From: Odontocerum albicorne
Taxonomy: Eukaryota > Arthropoda > Insecta > Trichoptera > Odontoceridae
Assembly (NCBI GenBank): GCA_949825065.1
Contig: OX463842.1
Coordinates: 6,971,723 to 7,035,722 of the forward strand
DNA: 64,000 bases
Direction of reading: 5' to 3'
Part shown: positions 42,340-53,639 of the stretch, one piece after another
Layout of the letters: each line of letters starts with the position of its first letter
Numbering within the stretch: the stretch's first letter is position 1
The notes under the pieces: model-generated
Seen by the model: the letters and a program-made list of their open reading frames with translations, nothing else
Told to the model about the DNA's origin: nothing
The model's database searches: none
Made by a program: the position numbers and the translations under genes

Positions 42340-42680
42340 TCCTTCTATATTATTCGCATAGATTATTCTTTTAATATTTCATCATTCATTCTTTCTATGT
42401 GGTTGAACCATCTCAATGGTCCTATCTTCATCTTAAACATTGCATCTTCTTTCGATTCACATTATTCCCGATTATTGTATTTTTTTTATTATGACATGTA
42501 TTGTTTTTCACTCAATCTATACCACGCTCTCATTTCTATCGCATTTATCTTACTTTCATTACTTGTTTGCCACGTACAAGTTTCACCTGTATATTTTAAT
42601 TTTGAGACCGAGATAATACTTTATCAGCCAGTTTTGCTTCTCGTGAAATGTCCGCTCTGTAGACACATTCTATAGCCTAC
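42340..42680 (-). pseudogene. RTE-like RT tail
   Basis: In reverse: ESKEDAMFKMKIGPLRWFNH and IERMNDEILKE, the KED..KI....LRWFGHVERMN tail. It continues upstream into a decayed region and ends at the MITE boundary. Confidence 0.65.
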
Positions 42681-42717
42681 CATTCACTCTATTAACCCGT
42701 TGCTGCTCTTCTTTTAA

Positions 42718-43320
42718 CCCTTCCTTCCCTATGATGTGTGACTAGTACATATTGCTTCTAAAAACTTTAACATCTCTTTAAATATAATAAATACTTGGTT
42801 CAGATTTTAGGTATTCCTCCGTAATACATTTACGCATGGAATGAAAAAATAATACTCGTATTAATAATAATTAGCACTTATCGGCCACATCAGAGATATT
42901 TTGTAAAAATCGGGAATAAATTCACCAATACAATCAAACGTGTGCCAGTGTATGGCGTAGGTATATTCATTCTAAAAAACCTGCTATGGGTGAGGAAGCG
43001 ACGCTATTCACGTCTCACTCTCACTCTACTTCGGTATATGGGAACGCAATAAATAGAATCTTAATTCGCTCGCTTCAGTAGCTCGCGGACATCCATTTGA
43101 GTAGGTCTCTTCGCCCGTTTTGTGAACGTCGGCCGATGTTTTTTTCATGTTTTCAGCTATTCAATTTCAATTATTATCATTTTTGTCTTCAAATGTAATT
43201 AATCTAAGTGAATGGCTATGAATATTCTTATTTTTCCGATTTTAAATCGCTCATTTTTACATGTGTATTGAATATACAGCACCGGAACGCGCGGATTTTT
43301 TTAGCACAGGAAGGGAAAGG
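42718..43320 (-). mobile_element. TTAA-flanked MITE (family M2), copy 2
   Basis: TTAA lies at 42714-42717 and 43321-43324. The left end is CCCTTCCTTCCCTATGATGT, and the right complement is CCTTTCCCTTCCTGTGCTAA. It aligns with 19633-20262 in opposite orientation, with small indels. The AACGTCGGCCGATGTT block near 43130 is a local palindrome. Confidence 0.82.
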
Positions 43321-43589
43321 TTAATATCGCACTTCGCGCGGCATTTCAAAATACAGAAATTCAACTTTCTTACTTTACCTGAAAATCTAGATTTTCAATT
43401 TTATTTCATATACATTCGTACTTCCTCTCTCAATAACACTAAGTTCAAAATATTCATATTCAATATGTTTAATTAAGTTCGTACACTTTCCTTACAAAAA
43501 GTTGTTAAAATACGTAACTAAAAATAGCTTAATTTTTTCACTTTATCACTGCGACACGTGTTTTGAACTTTTTTCTGAAGCTTTTATTT

Positions 43590-43870
43590 TTATTTAATTA
43601 ACACTTAATTGTAAAACAATCTTGTTTTTTGACAAACTTTTCCAATAATTCAAACAACAATAAATTAAGGGATTTAAATGCATGAATAAAAATATTTAAG
43701 TAATTTCACCTGTATATAATTTATAAACAATAACGCAATAAAAATAAAAATGAGATATCATCAATCAAAGGAATAATAAAGGTATGGTGGAGAAGAAAGA
43801 AAAATCGGGAACGAAACACGTTATATTACTTTGTTATATGATGGACGTACACCATACATTGTTTTTATCA
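43590..43870 (-). mobile_element. LINE L2 3' end (diverged)
   Basis: TTATTTAATTAACACTTAAT at the tail side, then CATCAATCAAAGGAATAATA and TCGGGAACGAAACACGTTAT, match 46250-46350. The shared GGTTGGAAGAGATTGCC block is mostly lost. Confidence 0.6.
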
Positions 43871-44089
43871 ATCAAATGATCTTAAGGGTTCAACTTCTTG
43901 CGAACCGGATTCATAAAAATAGTTTTATAAAATTTAATATTTCCTTAAATACTACAATAGTTAGAGTTACTCTTAAAGATAACTGAAGTGTTAAAATGTC
44001 GATTTTATTTCCCTAAACTAAAAATATTATCAAACCATATTTATAACATATTTTACTTTCAATTGAAAAAACACAAACACACCTCTTTT

Positions 44090-44730
44090 ACCTAAATTTG
44101 GTATGTTAAAGGCCCATAAAAAATATGGAAGAGTTAAGACGGATGTCGAACGAAGTGTAGCGATAGGGAACCAAATCAATATGATACTAAAACAAATATA
44201 TTCGAACCAGAGAGTATCCAAATTTGCTAAGATGATAGTCCACAATAGTATTTGGGTGCTAATTTTGATGTATGGGAGTGATACTTGGACGTGGAAAAAT
44301 ACTGATGGTAGCCAAATAAATGCTTTAGAAAAGCGTGCATTGTAAAGACTATATGGAGTGGCAAAGGATGGAATAATATGGAATTCAGTAATAAGGGATG
44401 AATGTGAACTTAAGGCTGATGTGTTCAGTAAGATAAATAAGAGTACATAGAGATGGTTTGGGCATGTGGAACGAATGAATGAAGAAAGACAACAAAACCG
44501 ATATATAGTGCAAATGCGAGTAGAAGACGTGTGAGAGGAAGACCAAGGAGAGTATGATTGGATCAAGTGAATGATATTCTAAAAGAAAGAAACGTAGAAA
44601 GTCAGATAAATTTAGAAGTTGTATTAACGTGGAAGAGGCGAAGTATGTGTGTCGAGATATGAAAGTATGACGCTCTGTCTTCTCTGCTCACCTCGACAGG
44701 GAAACGGCGTGATATAATGTATGCTCAAAT
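44090..44730 (+). pseudogene. RTE-like RT C-terminus
   Basis: Frame 44103-44345: VKTDVERSVAIGNQINMIL, KFAKMIVHNSIWVLILMYGS, DTWTWKNTDGSQINALEKRA, stop. It then continues RLYGVAKDGIIWNSVIRDEC, ELKADVFSKINKST, RWFGHVERMNEE and a broken GRPRRV.LDQVND. It ends near CTCACCTCGACAGGGAAACG (44690). The order is the standard post-palm region of RTE LINEs, and several stops mark it as dead. Confidence 0.85.
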
Positions 44731-44854
44731 TCTTCAGACACATTTATGAAATATTCCTGTATTGTAACAATCGCCTGAAAAAATTGTCCAAGAAAGTTCG
44801 TTTTTACATAACCACCATCAATTTACGACATAACTTTCTTACGGCAGAATGGTC

Positions 44855-45118
44855 ATTGTTTGTCGTGAGAGCAATGTTTAGGTCTAACTAGTGTCATCTT
44901 TGTTTGTTATGAGAGCAATATTTAGGTTTAACTAGTGTCATCTTTGTTTGTTATAAGAGCGACGTTTATGTCTAACTAGTGTCATCTGTGTTTGTTATAA
45001 GAGCAACGTTTATGTCTAACTAGTGTCATCTTTGTTTGTTATAAGAGCAACGTTTAGGTTTAACTAGTGTCATCTTTGTTTGTTATGAGAACAATATTTA
45101 GGTCTAACTAGTGTAACG
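44855..45118. repeat. 44-bp tandem array, 6 copies
   Basis: The unit is TTTGTTTGTTATAAGAGCAA, CGTTTAGGTCTAACTAGTGT, CATC. Mild variation. Confidence 0.92.
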
Positions 45119-45239
45119 TTTTGTCGGTAGTGTATGTTATGTGGTCTATTAACAAAAAGAAAATATTTTATTGTAATTTGGGGTGAATCATTTTACAGTC
45201 CTAGGTTATTTATTAAAGATTTACTTATGAGTTAACCCA

Positions 45240-45405
45240 TACAACATACACACTATTTACCATACGTATTTCTATAACTATAACCTTTATTTTCGTTACA
45301 TTCTTTTTCTAACCTTTTACTACACATCTCTCATATAGCTCACTTATCATATCTCTTAAATTCGTTTTATTTTCAGCAAGCATAACCATGTCATCTACGT
45401 ATATT
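45240..45405 (-). pseudogene. RT palm fragment with YVDDM motif
   Basis: In reverse: IYVDDMVMLAENKTNLRDMI, then SELYERCVVKG and a stop. This is the catalytic motif and following helix of an RTE-like RT. Alanine is replaced by valine between Y and DD. It is cut at 45404 by a transposon end. Confidence 0.75.
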
Positions 45406-45478
45406 AACCTGTTGCTGCTCTTCTTTTAACCCTTCCTTCCCTATGATGTGTGACTAGTACACATTGCTTCTAAAAACT
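45404..45478. mobile_element. Solo end of MITE M2 with its flank
   Basis: TTAACCTGTTGCTGCTCTTC then TTTTAACCCTTCCTTCCCTA and TGATGTGTGACTAGTACACA equals 42692-42770. It includes 22 bp outside the TTAA of copy 2. Confidence 0.75.
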
Positions 45479-45905
45479 TACAGTTAATCTTGAGCTTGGT
45501 AGAAAAAGGACAAGGGTAGGAATAATGCTGAGGAGATGCGTGCACCAAGGAAATTTTTTGAAGTGTATATGGTAGAAAGAAGGCGGAATGAAGACATCAT
45601 AAATGGACACATGGATAAAATTAATGTACTGAGTAAGATGAAGAAAAGAGCTTTGAGATGGTTTGAACGTGTGTAGATGATGAAGGATGATATAATGGCT
45701 AAGTGAATATACAAGTCAAAAGTGCAAGGTGTGTGTGGAAAGAAGGTAAAGTGAGAATTATGAATAATAGAAGACAGTGTTTGATGAGATGCATGGATGT
45801 GTAGAAGGCGAAAGTTCTGTTCTTGAATAGGAAAGTTTAGAAATATGTTATCTCTACCTATCCCGCGAGGACACGGCCTGATGATATGTATATAAATATG
45901 ATAAT
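45479..45905 (+). pseudogene. RTE-like RT tail and 3' end
   Basis: EERRRNEDIINGHMDKINVL-like text, SKMKKRALRWFERV, then a broken basic tail and the 3' landmarks GTGTAGAAGGCGAAAGTTCT and CCTATCCCGCGAGG. It matches 12670-12990 at the 3' end. The minus frame 45484-45714 is a shadow. Confidence 0.65.
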
Positions 45906-46029
45906 GGTTTTATGTATCTTGAATATTTCTCTAGTGCTCATTTTATATTATTTTTGAGATGTACGAGTATATAAAATTTCAACTCAAATATGTACTGCGT
46001 TGTATTGTTTATTGTCATGTAGTAATCTG

Positions 46030-46745
46030 TTCTTATTTATTTATTTAACACTTTTATTGCAAATACAATCTGTCGGGCTGATTGCCAGGCGGCAATCTCT
46101 TCCAACTAACCAGATAAAAGTAAATGAAGCAAGTTACATGGTTGCATAAATTATTCAAATGACTATCCACCTCCACGAAATCCATAAACACGTACGTGAA
46201 CATATGCCCACGAACCCCACAAAGACGGATAATAACCCTGACATTCTTTTTCATATAAAGTGAGATATCATCAATCAAAAGAAAAGGAAGGAATGGTGGA
46301 GAGGAAAGGAAAAGAAAAATCGGGAATGAAACACGGTATTTTACTGACTAGAAATTAAGACTTTTTTTAATTGCTTCTTAAAGTATGCCAAGGACGGAGA
46401 GAGTCTTATATTGGTTTGTAACTGATTTCAGAGTCTCACTGCATGGACAGTAAAGGACGACGTAAAAAAGAGGAGCGGTGAATTGGAAAGGCCAATAAAC
46501 AATCTCTGTTTGAGCATAGCGTTAATCCATGTTCGGAAAGACGCTGAAAATTTTCGACGAGATAAGAAGGGGTGGCGGGACAGTTAAGAATATTAAACAA
46601 TAGAGACAGTATGTGAATTGGGCGTCTATTTCTAACATTCAACTACGAGTAGTTCAATGCCTTCTGGTATGAAGTTATATGATCGTACTTTCGTAGGTTG
46701 AAAATAAATCTTAGACAAACATTTTGAAGACGCTGTAATTTGTCT
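46030..46745 (-). pseudogene. LINE L2 ORF2 C-terminus and full 3' UTR
   Basis: Read from 46642 downward: NRRPIHILSLLFNILNCPAT, PSYLVENFQRLSEHG, LAFPIHRSSFLRR. After a frame change comes VRLWNQLQTNIRLSPSLAYF, KKQLKKVLISSQ and a stop. VRLWN.LP..IR.. SL..FK..LK..L is the usual C-terminal end of many insect LINE ORF2 proteins. The 3' UTR has CTTTCCTCTCCACCATTCCT, GATGATATCTCACTTTATAT and the tail GGTTAGTTGGAAGAGATTGC, GCCTGGCAATCAGCCC, ending in AATAAATAAA. It is a reference copy for four other L2 pieces. Confidence 0.8.
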
Positions 46746-46830
46746 AGCTATTCTTACTAACCAGAAAGATGTTAAAAAGGCCTTAAGTGAAAACCAATCA
46801 AGAATCCTTTTTTAAAACCAAAATCTCGGT
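46745..46830 (-). mobile_element. SINE S1 3' part, cut by an array
   Basis: AACCAGAAAGATGTTAAAAA, GGCCTTAAGTGAAAACCAAT and CCTTTTTTAAAACCAAAATC follow the S1 body in reverse order. Where the GGATCGAACCC head should come, the 34-bp array begins. Confidence 0.6.
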
Positions 46831-47338
46831 ACCAACGAAGTCAGGCGTCTTACAAAGTCTCGGTACCAATGAAGTCAGGCGTTTTACAAAGTCTCGGTAC
46901 CAATGAAGTCAGGCGTCTCACAAAGTCTCGATACCAACGAAGTCAAGTGTCTTACAATGTCTCGATACTAACGAAGTCAGGCGTCTTACAAAGTCTCGGT
47001 AGCAACGAACTCAGGTGTCTTACAAAGTCTCGGTACCAACGAAGTCAGGCGTCTTACAAAGTCTCGGTACCAACGAAGTCAGGCGTCTTACAAAGTCTCG
47101 GCACCAACGAAGTCAGGCGTTTTACAATGTCTCGGTACCAACGAAGTCAGGCGTCTTACAAAGTCTCGGTAACAACGAAGCTAGGCGTCTAACAAAGTCT
47201 CGGTACCAACGAAGTTAGGCGTCTTACAAAGTCTCGGTACCAACGAAGTCAGGCGCCTTACAAAGTCTCGGTACCAACGAAGTCAGGCGTTTTACAAAGG
47301 CTCGGTACCAACGAAGTCAGGCGTCTTACAAAGTTTCA
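46830..47338. repeat. 34-bp tandem array, about 15 copies
   Basis: The unit is GGTACCAACGAAGTCAGGCG then TCTTACAAAGTCTC. It contains a KpnI-type site in most copies. The unit start, ATCTCGGTACCAACGAAG, resembles the SINE S1 segment ATCTGGGTTCCAGCGGGGAT in the same place. Confidence 0.93.
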
Positions 47339-48300
47339 AATTGCTTTAAAAAAAATTCGGCTTCCAAAGTATTTAGTAGGTGATGGAATAATTTGATTCA
47401 AACATGTGTAAGATGATCAAAGAATTTGTGTTAATCTTTTGTTTAATATTCTATTCACATGAACTAGGTTTATCGATTCAGGATTTACCGTGGAGTGTCG
47501 ATTGACCTGTTACTATGGCATGCACGAAAAAATAAGTAAACCAAGTCTAGACGCGCCAGGAAAATTATAACGCTCCAGACAGATTTATTTGTAATATAAA
47601 AAGAAAAATGTTTACATTGTATTACCTTACACGTTCATGTATATTTTGCTGAGATTAACCAAATGAAAAATGCAATAGGATGTACGTTAGTTGTTCTAAC
47701 CCAACAATGCGTGATTTTTTTTATTTCAAAAATAAAAATATATTTATGCATTAAATATGTACTGGAACATGAAAAATACAATTAAACTTTTTTTTTGTTT
47801 TTATAGATTTATATTTAAAACAAAAAGAGTATGGTTCATATATGAATCACTGCGCATTTGTAAGTTAATTATTTTGTATGATATAATGATATAAATGAAA
47901 TTATATATTTAACTTAACTTATTTTACACATATGTACGAAAGAATAAAAGAAAAAAAATAAGATTACCTTGATCACCAATAATAAAGTAATTTGATTTCA
48001 AACTGAAACAAAAGTCATCTACGCGCAACAAGTCAAACTTCAACTGCCAAATTGACCGGTAAAATAGTTTTCTATTAAACCTATGTGGTTTTAAAGCATG
48101 GAGATTATTGTATCATATTTGTAACAGCGCATGAGTCGTTGTTTATACCACTCAACACTAAAATATTTAGAAAAACTTTGGTTGATTCATATGTGCATCA
48201 TTGCGCACTGTAGGGTTGAATTAGATGAGACGTAACTCTCTGTCAAAACATGTTTGCCGTATACATGCGTCAAGAAAATATTTTTGAAATTCACACGATA
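47339..48300. other. Unassigned ~1-kb stretch
   Basis: ATATGAATCACTGCGCATTT (47840) and ATATGTGCATCATTGCGCAC (48188) are similar direct motifs about 350 bp apart. No coding content was recognised. Confidence 0.4.
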
Positions 48301-48304
48301 CTGA

Positions 48305-48480
48305 CTGCCACACCTTTACCCTATCAGGGTTGGTAAAAAGAACAGAGTGCCAGTGGTTTCAATCGCCACAACCTGCCACTTCCTTCATATGCATATGTAA
48401 TTTAGAACTCTTTTGATTTTCATTGCATTTTTGCACTTCCTTCTTTGATAGTTCTTGCAGAGGTAAGTAGAAGTAAAATA
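48305..48480 (-). mobile_element. RTE-like LINE 3' end
   Basis: TTTACCCTATCAGGGTTGGT and AAAAAGAACAGAGTGCCAGT match 2990-3040, the 3' UTR landmark of the RTE copies. Short. Confidence 0.5.
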
Positions 48481-48784
48481 ATAGATTATTTATTGTCATT
48501 TATTTTTTACCAAAAATTAATAATACATGTCATAAGTATAAAATTTTAATTAAAATATGACTGACAGAAAATAAACTAGATCCAGTAAGAGATAACGTCA
48601 ATACTTGATAAAAACTTAAGTTACATCAAAATTATGTGAAGGAAAAATATTTAGTATATAGTTCCCCTTTTCATAAATTACGTGGATTGTAAATGCTTTT
48701 TCGTGTCTACGAATCATTGTACATTGGATTCTACTGAAATGAATGTTCGCTATAAAGTGATTATGGTCATTTTTTTCTGTTTAA

Positions 48785-49745
48785 CCTTCCATCGGGCCCA
48801 ATACACATCCTAACACATTCGAGCGCAACTCATCTGTGAGATTAAAAATGAAATTTCTGCTTAGGCTTAAGGGAAAGCTTATCAAACTGAACGTTTCACT
48901 CAAACATGATTATAGAACATTTGTACATTTCTTTGCACTTTTCAATAACAACATTTTTTATTTTCTCATATTGTTTTTTTCTTAAAATAGAAGATAACTA
49001 GTTTACAGCATTCTCGTCTTTTGTTGGCAGCTTATCAACACAACTAATGCAATTCAGTTATTTCATAGCTTTTTTCTCTCATTTAATACCCACAATAGGT
49101 TTGTAAAAAAGATTTAGCACAATAAAAAGTATGTGGAATTAACTGTCACATCTTCATAAGGTAACATAGGTGTTCATGTGTCGAAAATAAAAGCAATAAC
49201 TTAACATAAGAGAACACTATGCTAGCACTTTTTCAAACATAATTTAGAATGTAAAATTCAAATTCACTTGTGATCATAAAACGTCTTCACAAAAACAAAA
49301 GGGAGTAATCAAAATATTATTAAAAAGTTATTCCTGATCAGGCTCACGCTGAACGTTTTCGAAAACATTCTTATAACAATTTTTATATACCATTCGTGCA
49401 TGTTTGTATTCATATACTAAAAAAAGATCAATATCATTGAATTAGGGACTAGAACATAGATATACGAACTATTGCAGGTATATAAAAAGAAATAATGAGA
49501 AAAAAAATTAATTTCGGAAATAAAAAATACTTACGTAATTGGGCGCAACTCATCCAGCAGATTAAAACGTCTGTCACGGAGACCAACGGTACACTGTAGA
49601 AATAACAAAGATACCCATGTGTGAGGGGTAGGGAGTCAGGAAGCTAACATACTATAAGCCTCACATCTTTGTCGTTAAACCTTGCCCATTGGCACAAAAA
49701 AAACTAGGTACCTCATCTCACAGATAAGATGCGCCCTCCCAAGGG
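48785..49745 (-). mobile_element. ~960-bp TTAA element (family M3), copy 1
   Basis: TTAA lies at 48781-48784 and 49746-49749. The inverted ends show CCTTCCATCGGGCCCAATAC at left and CCCTTGGGAGGGCGCATC as the right complement. The body matches 62796-63751 in opposite orientation for nearly its whole length. A subterminal motif (GATGAGTTGCGCYCGA) occurs at 48819-48834 and 49539-49554 in the same orientation. No frame resembling a transposase, so it is probably a non-autonomous piggyBac-type element. Confidence 0.88.
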
Positions 49746-49749
49746 TTAA

Positions 49750-50261
49750 GTGTGGTTTTTATTTTTATGAATGCTCTATAAGTAAACTTATTCCCGACGG
49801 GAAAGACAAAAATGGAGTACTTATCAAAGGTGGTGTGAATAAACTTTTTTTCAAAGGTGGTGTGAATAAACCTACGATAATTTATATGATATGATATATA
49901 GGAAAGATAGGTAGGCTTTTGAAAAAAGTCTTCGTGAATACAAATCCGCTTTAACGAATCCTCTAATTTATTCTGTAATAACTAATCATTGTCACTGAGA
50001 AAATTACACATTTTCGATCGATCATGCCAAATTCTTGCATATTAATAGTTACGGCAATAAATTTGACAAATAAGAGACCTTGGAAATATCCAAGTCAGTA
50101 CATTGGGATGAACATCTGGTAAATTCATACATTCTCAAGATCTCACCGCTGCTTGCTAAAGTTATCTCCTGCCTCCCTCCACTCACAATCCCCAACCCGA
50201 TTTTTTATCGTTCGATACTCGTATACAGTGTATGTCGGTACCAGTTTGAACATAATTAATT
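49750..50261. other. Unassigned stretch with a short duplication
   Basis: CAAAGGTGGTGTGAATAAAC is repeated twice at 49826-49871. Otherwise nothing was recognised. Confidence 0.45.
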
Positions 50262-50372
50262 TTTATTTGTACTCCCCTGATGATAAGGTGAAAAGCTTGA
50301 AACTGGTAGGATTACATCTTTATATATTATTATGTGGAATAAACAATGTTTAGTTAACGAATTACAAAAGTA
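50262..50372. mobile_element. Solo arm of fold-back element FB
   Basis: GTACTCCCCTGATGATAAGG, TGAAAAGCTTGAAACTGGTA and GTGGAATAAACAATGTTTAG match the right arm of 5802-6008. No opposite arm was found nearby. Confidence 0.65.
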
Positions 50373-50870
50373 AAATAAAAAGTTTCGTATATTCTAGGAT
50401 ATTGTTGTTGCAAGTTTAATTACTGCTTCACTGTTTCTTTTTTATTAGACACCATTTATAATAATTACACGTTACGGCAATGCCAATCATATGTATTAAA
50501 AAACGTTCAGTTTTTTGTGTAGATTTCATTTGGCAAAATTGTTTATGATGAACGTGTGCGAATCAGTTTATTTTATTAATAGTTTTTTTAATATCAAAAC
50601 ATGACACGCCAACTTTACCTGCGACTTTATTCGTATGGTGATCTCATTACGTATATACGCGTAGTTACCTACAAACGATGATATCTCAGAAACATTTATT
50701 ATTATTGCTAACAGGAAAAATGGCGAATATGTGTATCTCGTTGCTTAACAAACTTTTTTAAATTTACCGGACAATTATTTACGCCATCATAAATTAATAT
50801 TGTTTTCGGTGCAGCATTCACGAACTGAGCTATTGAGAGCGTCACCCCTCGCATACTGAATAATAATAAT
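50373..50870. other. Unassigned stretch
   Basis: No recognised feature. Confidence 0.45.
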
Positions 50871-50887
50871 ACTGATAAAAGGACAAT

Positions 50888-51745
50888 TTATACAGCGCAG
50901 TTTAAAGAACAAATTCTCCTCAAGGGCGCTCTTACTCGAGACTCAAACTCACTTTTATTGATAGATATTCGCCATTCCCTCCTATCCTGGGATGCATTCC
51001 TCCAGCCCCTGATGCCAATCACGCTTGTATCACTCTGCACCCCATCCATCCACCTGAGCTTTGGTCTACCCACGCTACGTCTTCCTTGGGGCTTAGAAAA
51101 GAGTACCTTGTTAGGCATTCTCTCTTCTCCCATTCTTGCTACATGCCCCGCCCAACGTAGCCTCCCAATTTTGATGTATTTAATAATGTTGGGCTCTTTG
51201 TATTATATATGCTGTATAACTCCTCATTATATCTCACTCTCCAAGATCCATTTTCCTGTATGGGTCCGAATATTTTTCTGAGTATTTTCCTTTCAAATAT
51301 TAGAAGGGAAGATTCGTCCTTCTTACTCAATACCCAGCATTCAGATCCATATGTGAGGACAGGTCGTAGCAGTGTCCTATAAATGGTAAGTTTTGTTTTT
51401 CTGGACAACAACCTAGATATAAGGTGTTTTCTCAGACCAAAGAAGCATCTATTTGCCATGAATATTCGACGTTTAATCTCGATAGATGCATCATTAACAC
51501 TTGTCACTATGGAGCCCAGGTAGGTGAAGGTGTTGACACGTTCTATTGTATGAGAACTTATATTAATCGTGGTAGGTGTCTGGTTATTATGGGGTGATTT
51601 AGTAGCTATCATATATTTGGTCTTATCAGAGTTGATGCGAAGTCCCATTCTGTTTGCAGCCCTCTCCAACTCAACAAATGTCTCCATCATCGCTTGTGGG
51701 GATCTACCAATAATGGCAATATCATCCGCGTAGCCCAGTATTTGG
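50888..51745 (-). pseudogene. Non-LTR RT, catalytic motif to C-terminus (longest RT remnant)
   Basis: Read from 51745 down: ILGYADDIAIIGRSPQAMME (two catalytic aspartates in YADD), LERAANRMGLRINSDKTKYM, then FTYLGSIVTSVNDASIEIKR, TKLTIYRTLLRPVLTYGSEC, WVLSKKDESSLLIFERKILR and GPIQENGSWRVRYNEELY. A frameshift near 51140 leads to LRWAGHVARMGEERMPNKV, QGRRSVGRPKLRWMDGVQS and a stop at 50888. This is the palm end, thumb and C-terminal tail of an RTE/R1-like LINE in the standard order. Everything N-terminal of YADD (endonuclease, fingers) is missing. It looks younger than the other RT copies, with only one clear frameshift. Confidence 0.9.
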
Positions 51746-51799
51746 CTTGATTTGTAGAAAATAAATATACATATACAAAATTCGAAACTTTCATAATTA

Positions 51800-52330
51800 T
51801 CTAATAATAACCAAATTAGAATATGCATCTACAGTTTGGGTTCCTCATCAGCTCATATAAAAAAACGATATGGAACAAATACAAAAAATATCCTCACATA
51901 TCTAACATATGGTACAGCACAAAGGGCGATTATCCAAAACATGCTCACGATGTCGAACTTTTCGCGGTATGTAACTATATAAGCCTCTAAACAAGAAGAC
52001 GAGAATCCATTGCGATATTTCTACTAAAGGTTTTACAAGGTTGCTTTGACTGTCTCGCGATACTAAAAGCACTAAGTTTATATGTCTCCGATAAATATAG
52101 CCGTGCAACGAATCACCCTCTGTTCCACATACCAACTTACAGGACGAATATCATGGCTAAACACTCAGTCACGCGTGGTATAGATATATTGAACCAAACG
52201 AATGACACTGGATATATTTTCGCCCCCGCTTAACAGTATGAGAAGAATCCTGTCTGATATTTTTCCAAAGGAATAAGCTAATTCTAGATGCAGACCCTCT
52301 TTATGTAACAGGAGAAATCCGTGCAAAGTG
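51800..52330 (+). pseudogene. Decayed RT C-terminus, opposite orientation
   Basis: Broken frames read LEYASTVWVPHQLI, DMEQIQKISSH, then KTCSRCRTF. After further shifts come TNIMAKHSVTRGIDILNQT, NDTGYIFPPLNSMRRILSDI and FPKE. The order fits the R-LEY.S.VW.P / IE.IQK / R.N....SV.R.....N domain after the RT in jockey/CR1-like LINEs. It abuts the minus-strand RT, with the two fragments' 5' ends facing each other near 51,800. Confidence 0.7.
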
Positions 52331-52655
52331 GATAAACAAATACATATACCATATACTCGTATGTCGCGAAATGGATAGTTTGAAGCTATGCCCACTTTGT
52401 CTATTACAAGAGAAATGGCGTAACAGTATATATGTATTTACTGAATACCAACAAAAGATTTCCGCAAGTCTAAAACAGTGAAATTATAGAACGAAAAAAG
52501 AAAAATTATTGCTTATTGTGAGTTATGTATAAGACTTACGAATAGAAATACATTATCTTTGTCTTTTTTGAATAACTTATAAAGTGCTACAATTTTGGTC
52601 CACTGTTTTGATATACACATATATCTAACAGATAAGCTAGTGTAAAGTACTGTGG

Positions 52656-52788
52656 GTGCGCCTTTTCCAGATTTACTTTACATTTTTGTTATCTTTTCCA
52701 GACTTACTTTACATTTATGTTATCTTTTCCAGACTTACTTTACATTTATGTTATCTTTTCCAGACTTACTTCACATTTTTGTTATGAC
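52656..52788. repeat. 31-bp tandem array, 4 copies
   Basis: The unit is TTTTCCAGACTTACTTTACA then TTTATGTTATC. Little variation. Confidence 0.9.
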
Positions 52789-52789
52789 A

Positions 52790-53225
52790 ATATGACCATA
52801 AGTGCAATCCACAAAACAGTAGTTTATTTGAAATGACTAAATAATTTACTGAAATAATTTGTTCAAAAATAAAAACCTAGTTCTTCATGATCAAATTCCG
52901 TTTTGAGAATGTTCATTACGTACGAATCCATATAAATCTATCATTTTGTTCTTCATGTTTTTTTTTTCATTTTGTTCGATATGTCTATTATTTTGCATTT
53001 ATTAATTTATATTTTATTTTTGTATTACATTAAATATGTATTTAACAAATTTTAATTTTTCTTCGTTTAATAACACTACTCTACAAATTTAGATTTTTAT
53101 TTTTTTATTTTATTTATTTTTTTTGCGTACATGGTTATATGTTACATGGGTGCATCGTTTTATTTTACAGCAATTTCTTCCAATAAACAAACAACATTTT
53201 ACAAAAGAATGTTGACTTTGTAATT
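52790..53225. other. AT-rich low-complexity stretch
   Basis: Long T-rich runs and no frame. Confidence 0.5.
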
Positions 53226-53550
53226 TTTTTATTCAAACACTGTTTATGTCACTTAATATAACGGTATAACCCTGCTTGGCTTCAAAGTGTTCACCTCATC
53301 ATTAGAAGAGCACAAGCACTGTTTATATCCCTTAATATAACGGTATAACCCTGCTGGTTTCAAAGTGTTCACCTCATCACTAGAAGAGCACAAACACTGT
53401 TTATATCCCTTAATATAACGGTATAACCCTACTGGTTTCAAAGTGTTCACCTCATCATAAGAAGAGCACAAACACTGTTTATATCCCTTAATATAACGGT
53501 ATAACCCTGCTGGTCTCAAAGTGTTCACCTCATCATTAGAAGAGTACAAA
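53226..53550. repeat. ~78-bp tandem array made of fold-back FB arms, 4 copies
   Basis: The unit is AACACTGTTTATATCCCTTA, ATATAACGGTATAACCCTGC, TGGTTTCAAAGTGTTCACCT, CATCATTAGAAGAGCACA. It corresponds to the left arm of element FB (5815-5895). All four are head-to-tail, not inverted. The 98-codon minus frame is an artefact. Confidence 0.88.
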
Positions 53551-53639
53551 CAAGACTAAATTACGTTCATCTTTCATAATGATATAACTTCAGAATGTCT
53601 GTAATAAAGTTATCAACGAATATTTTGTACCAACGACAT

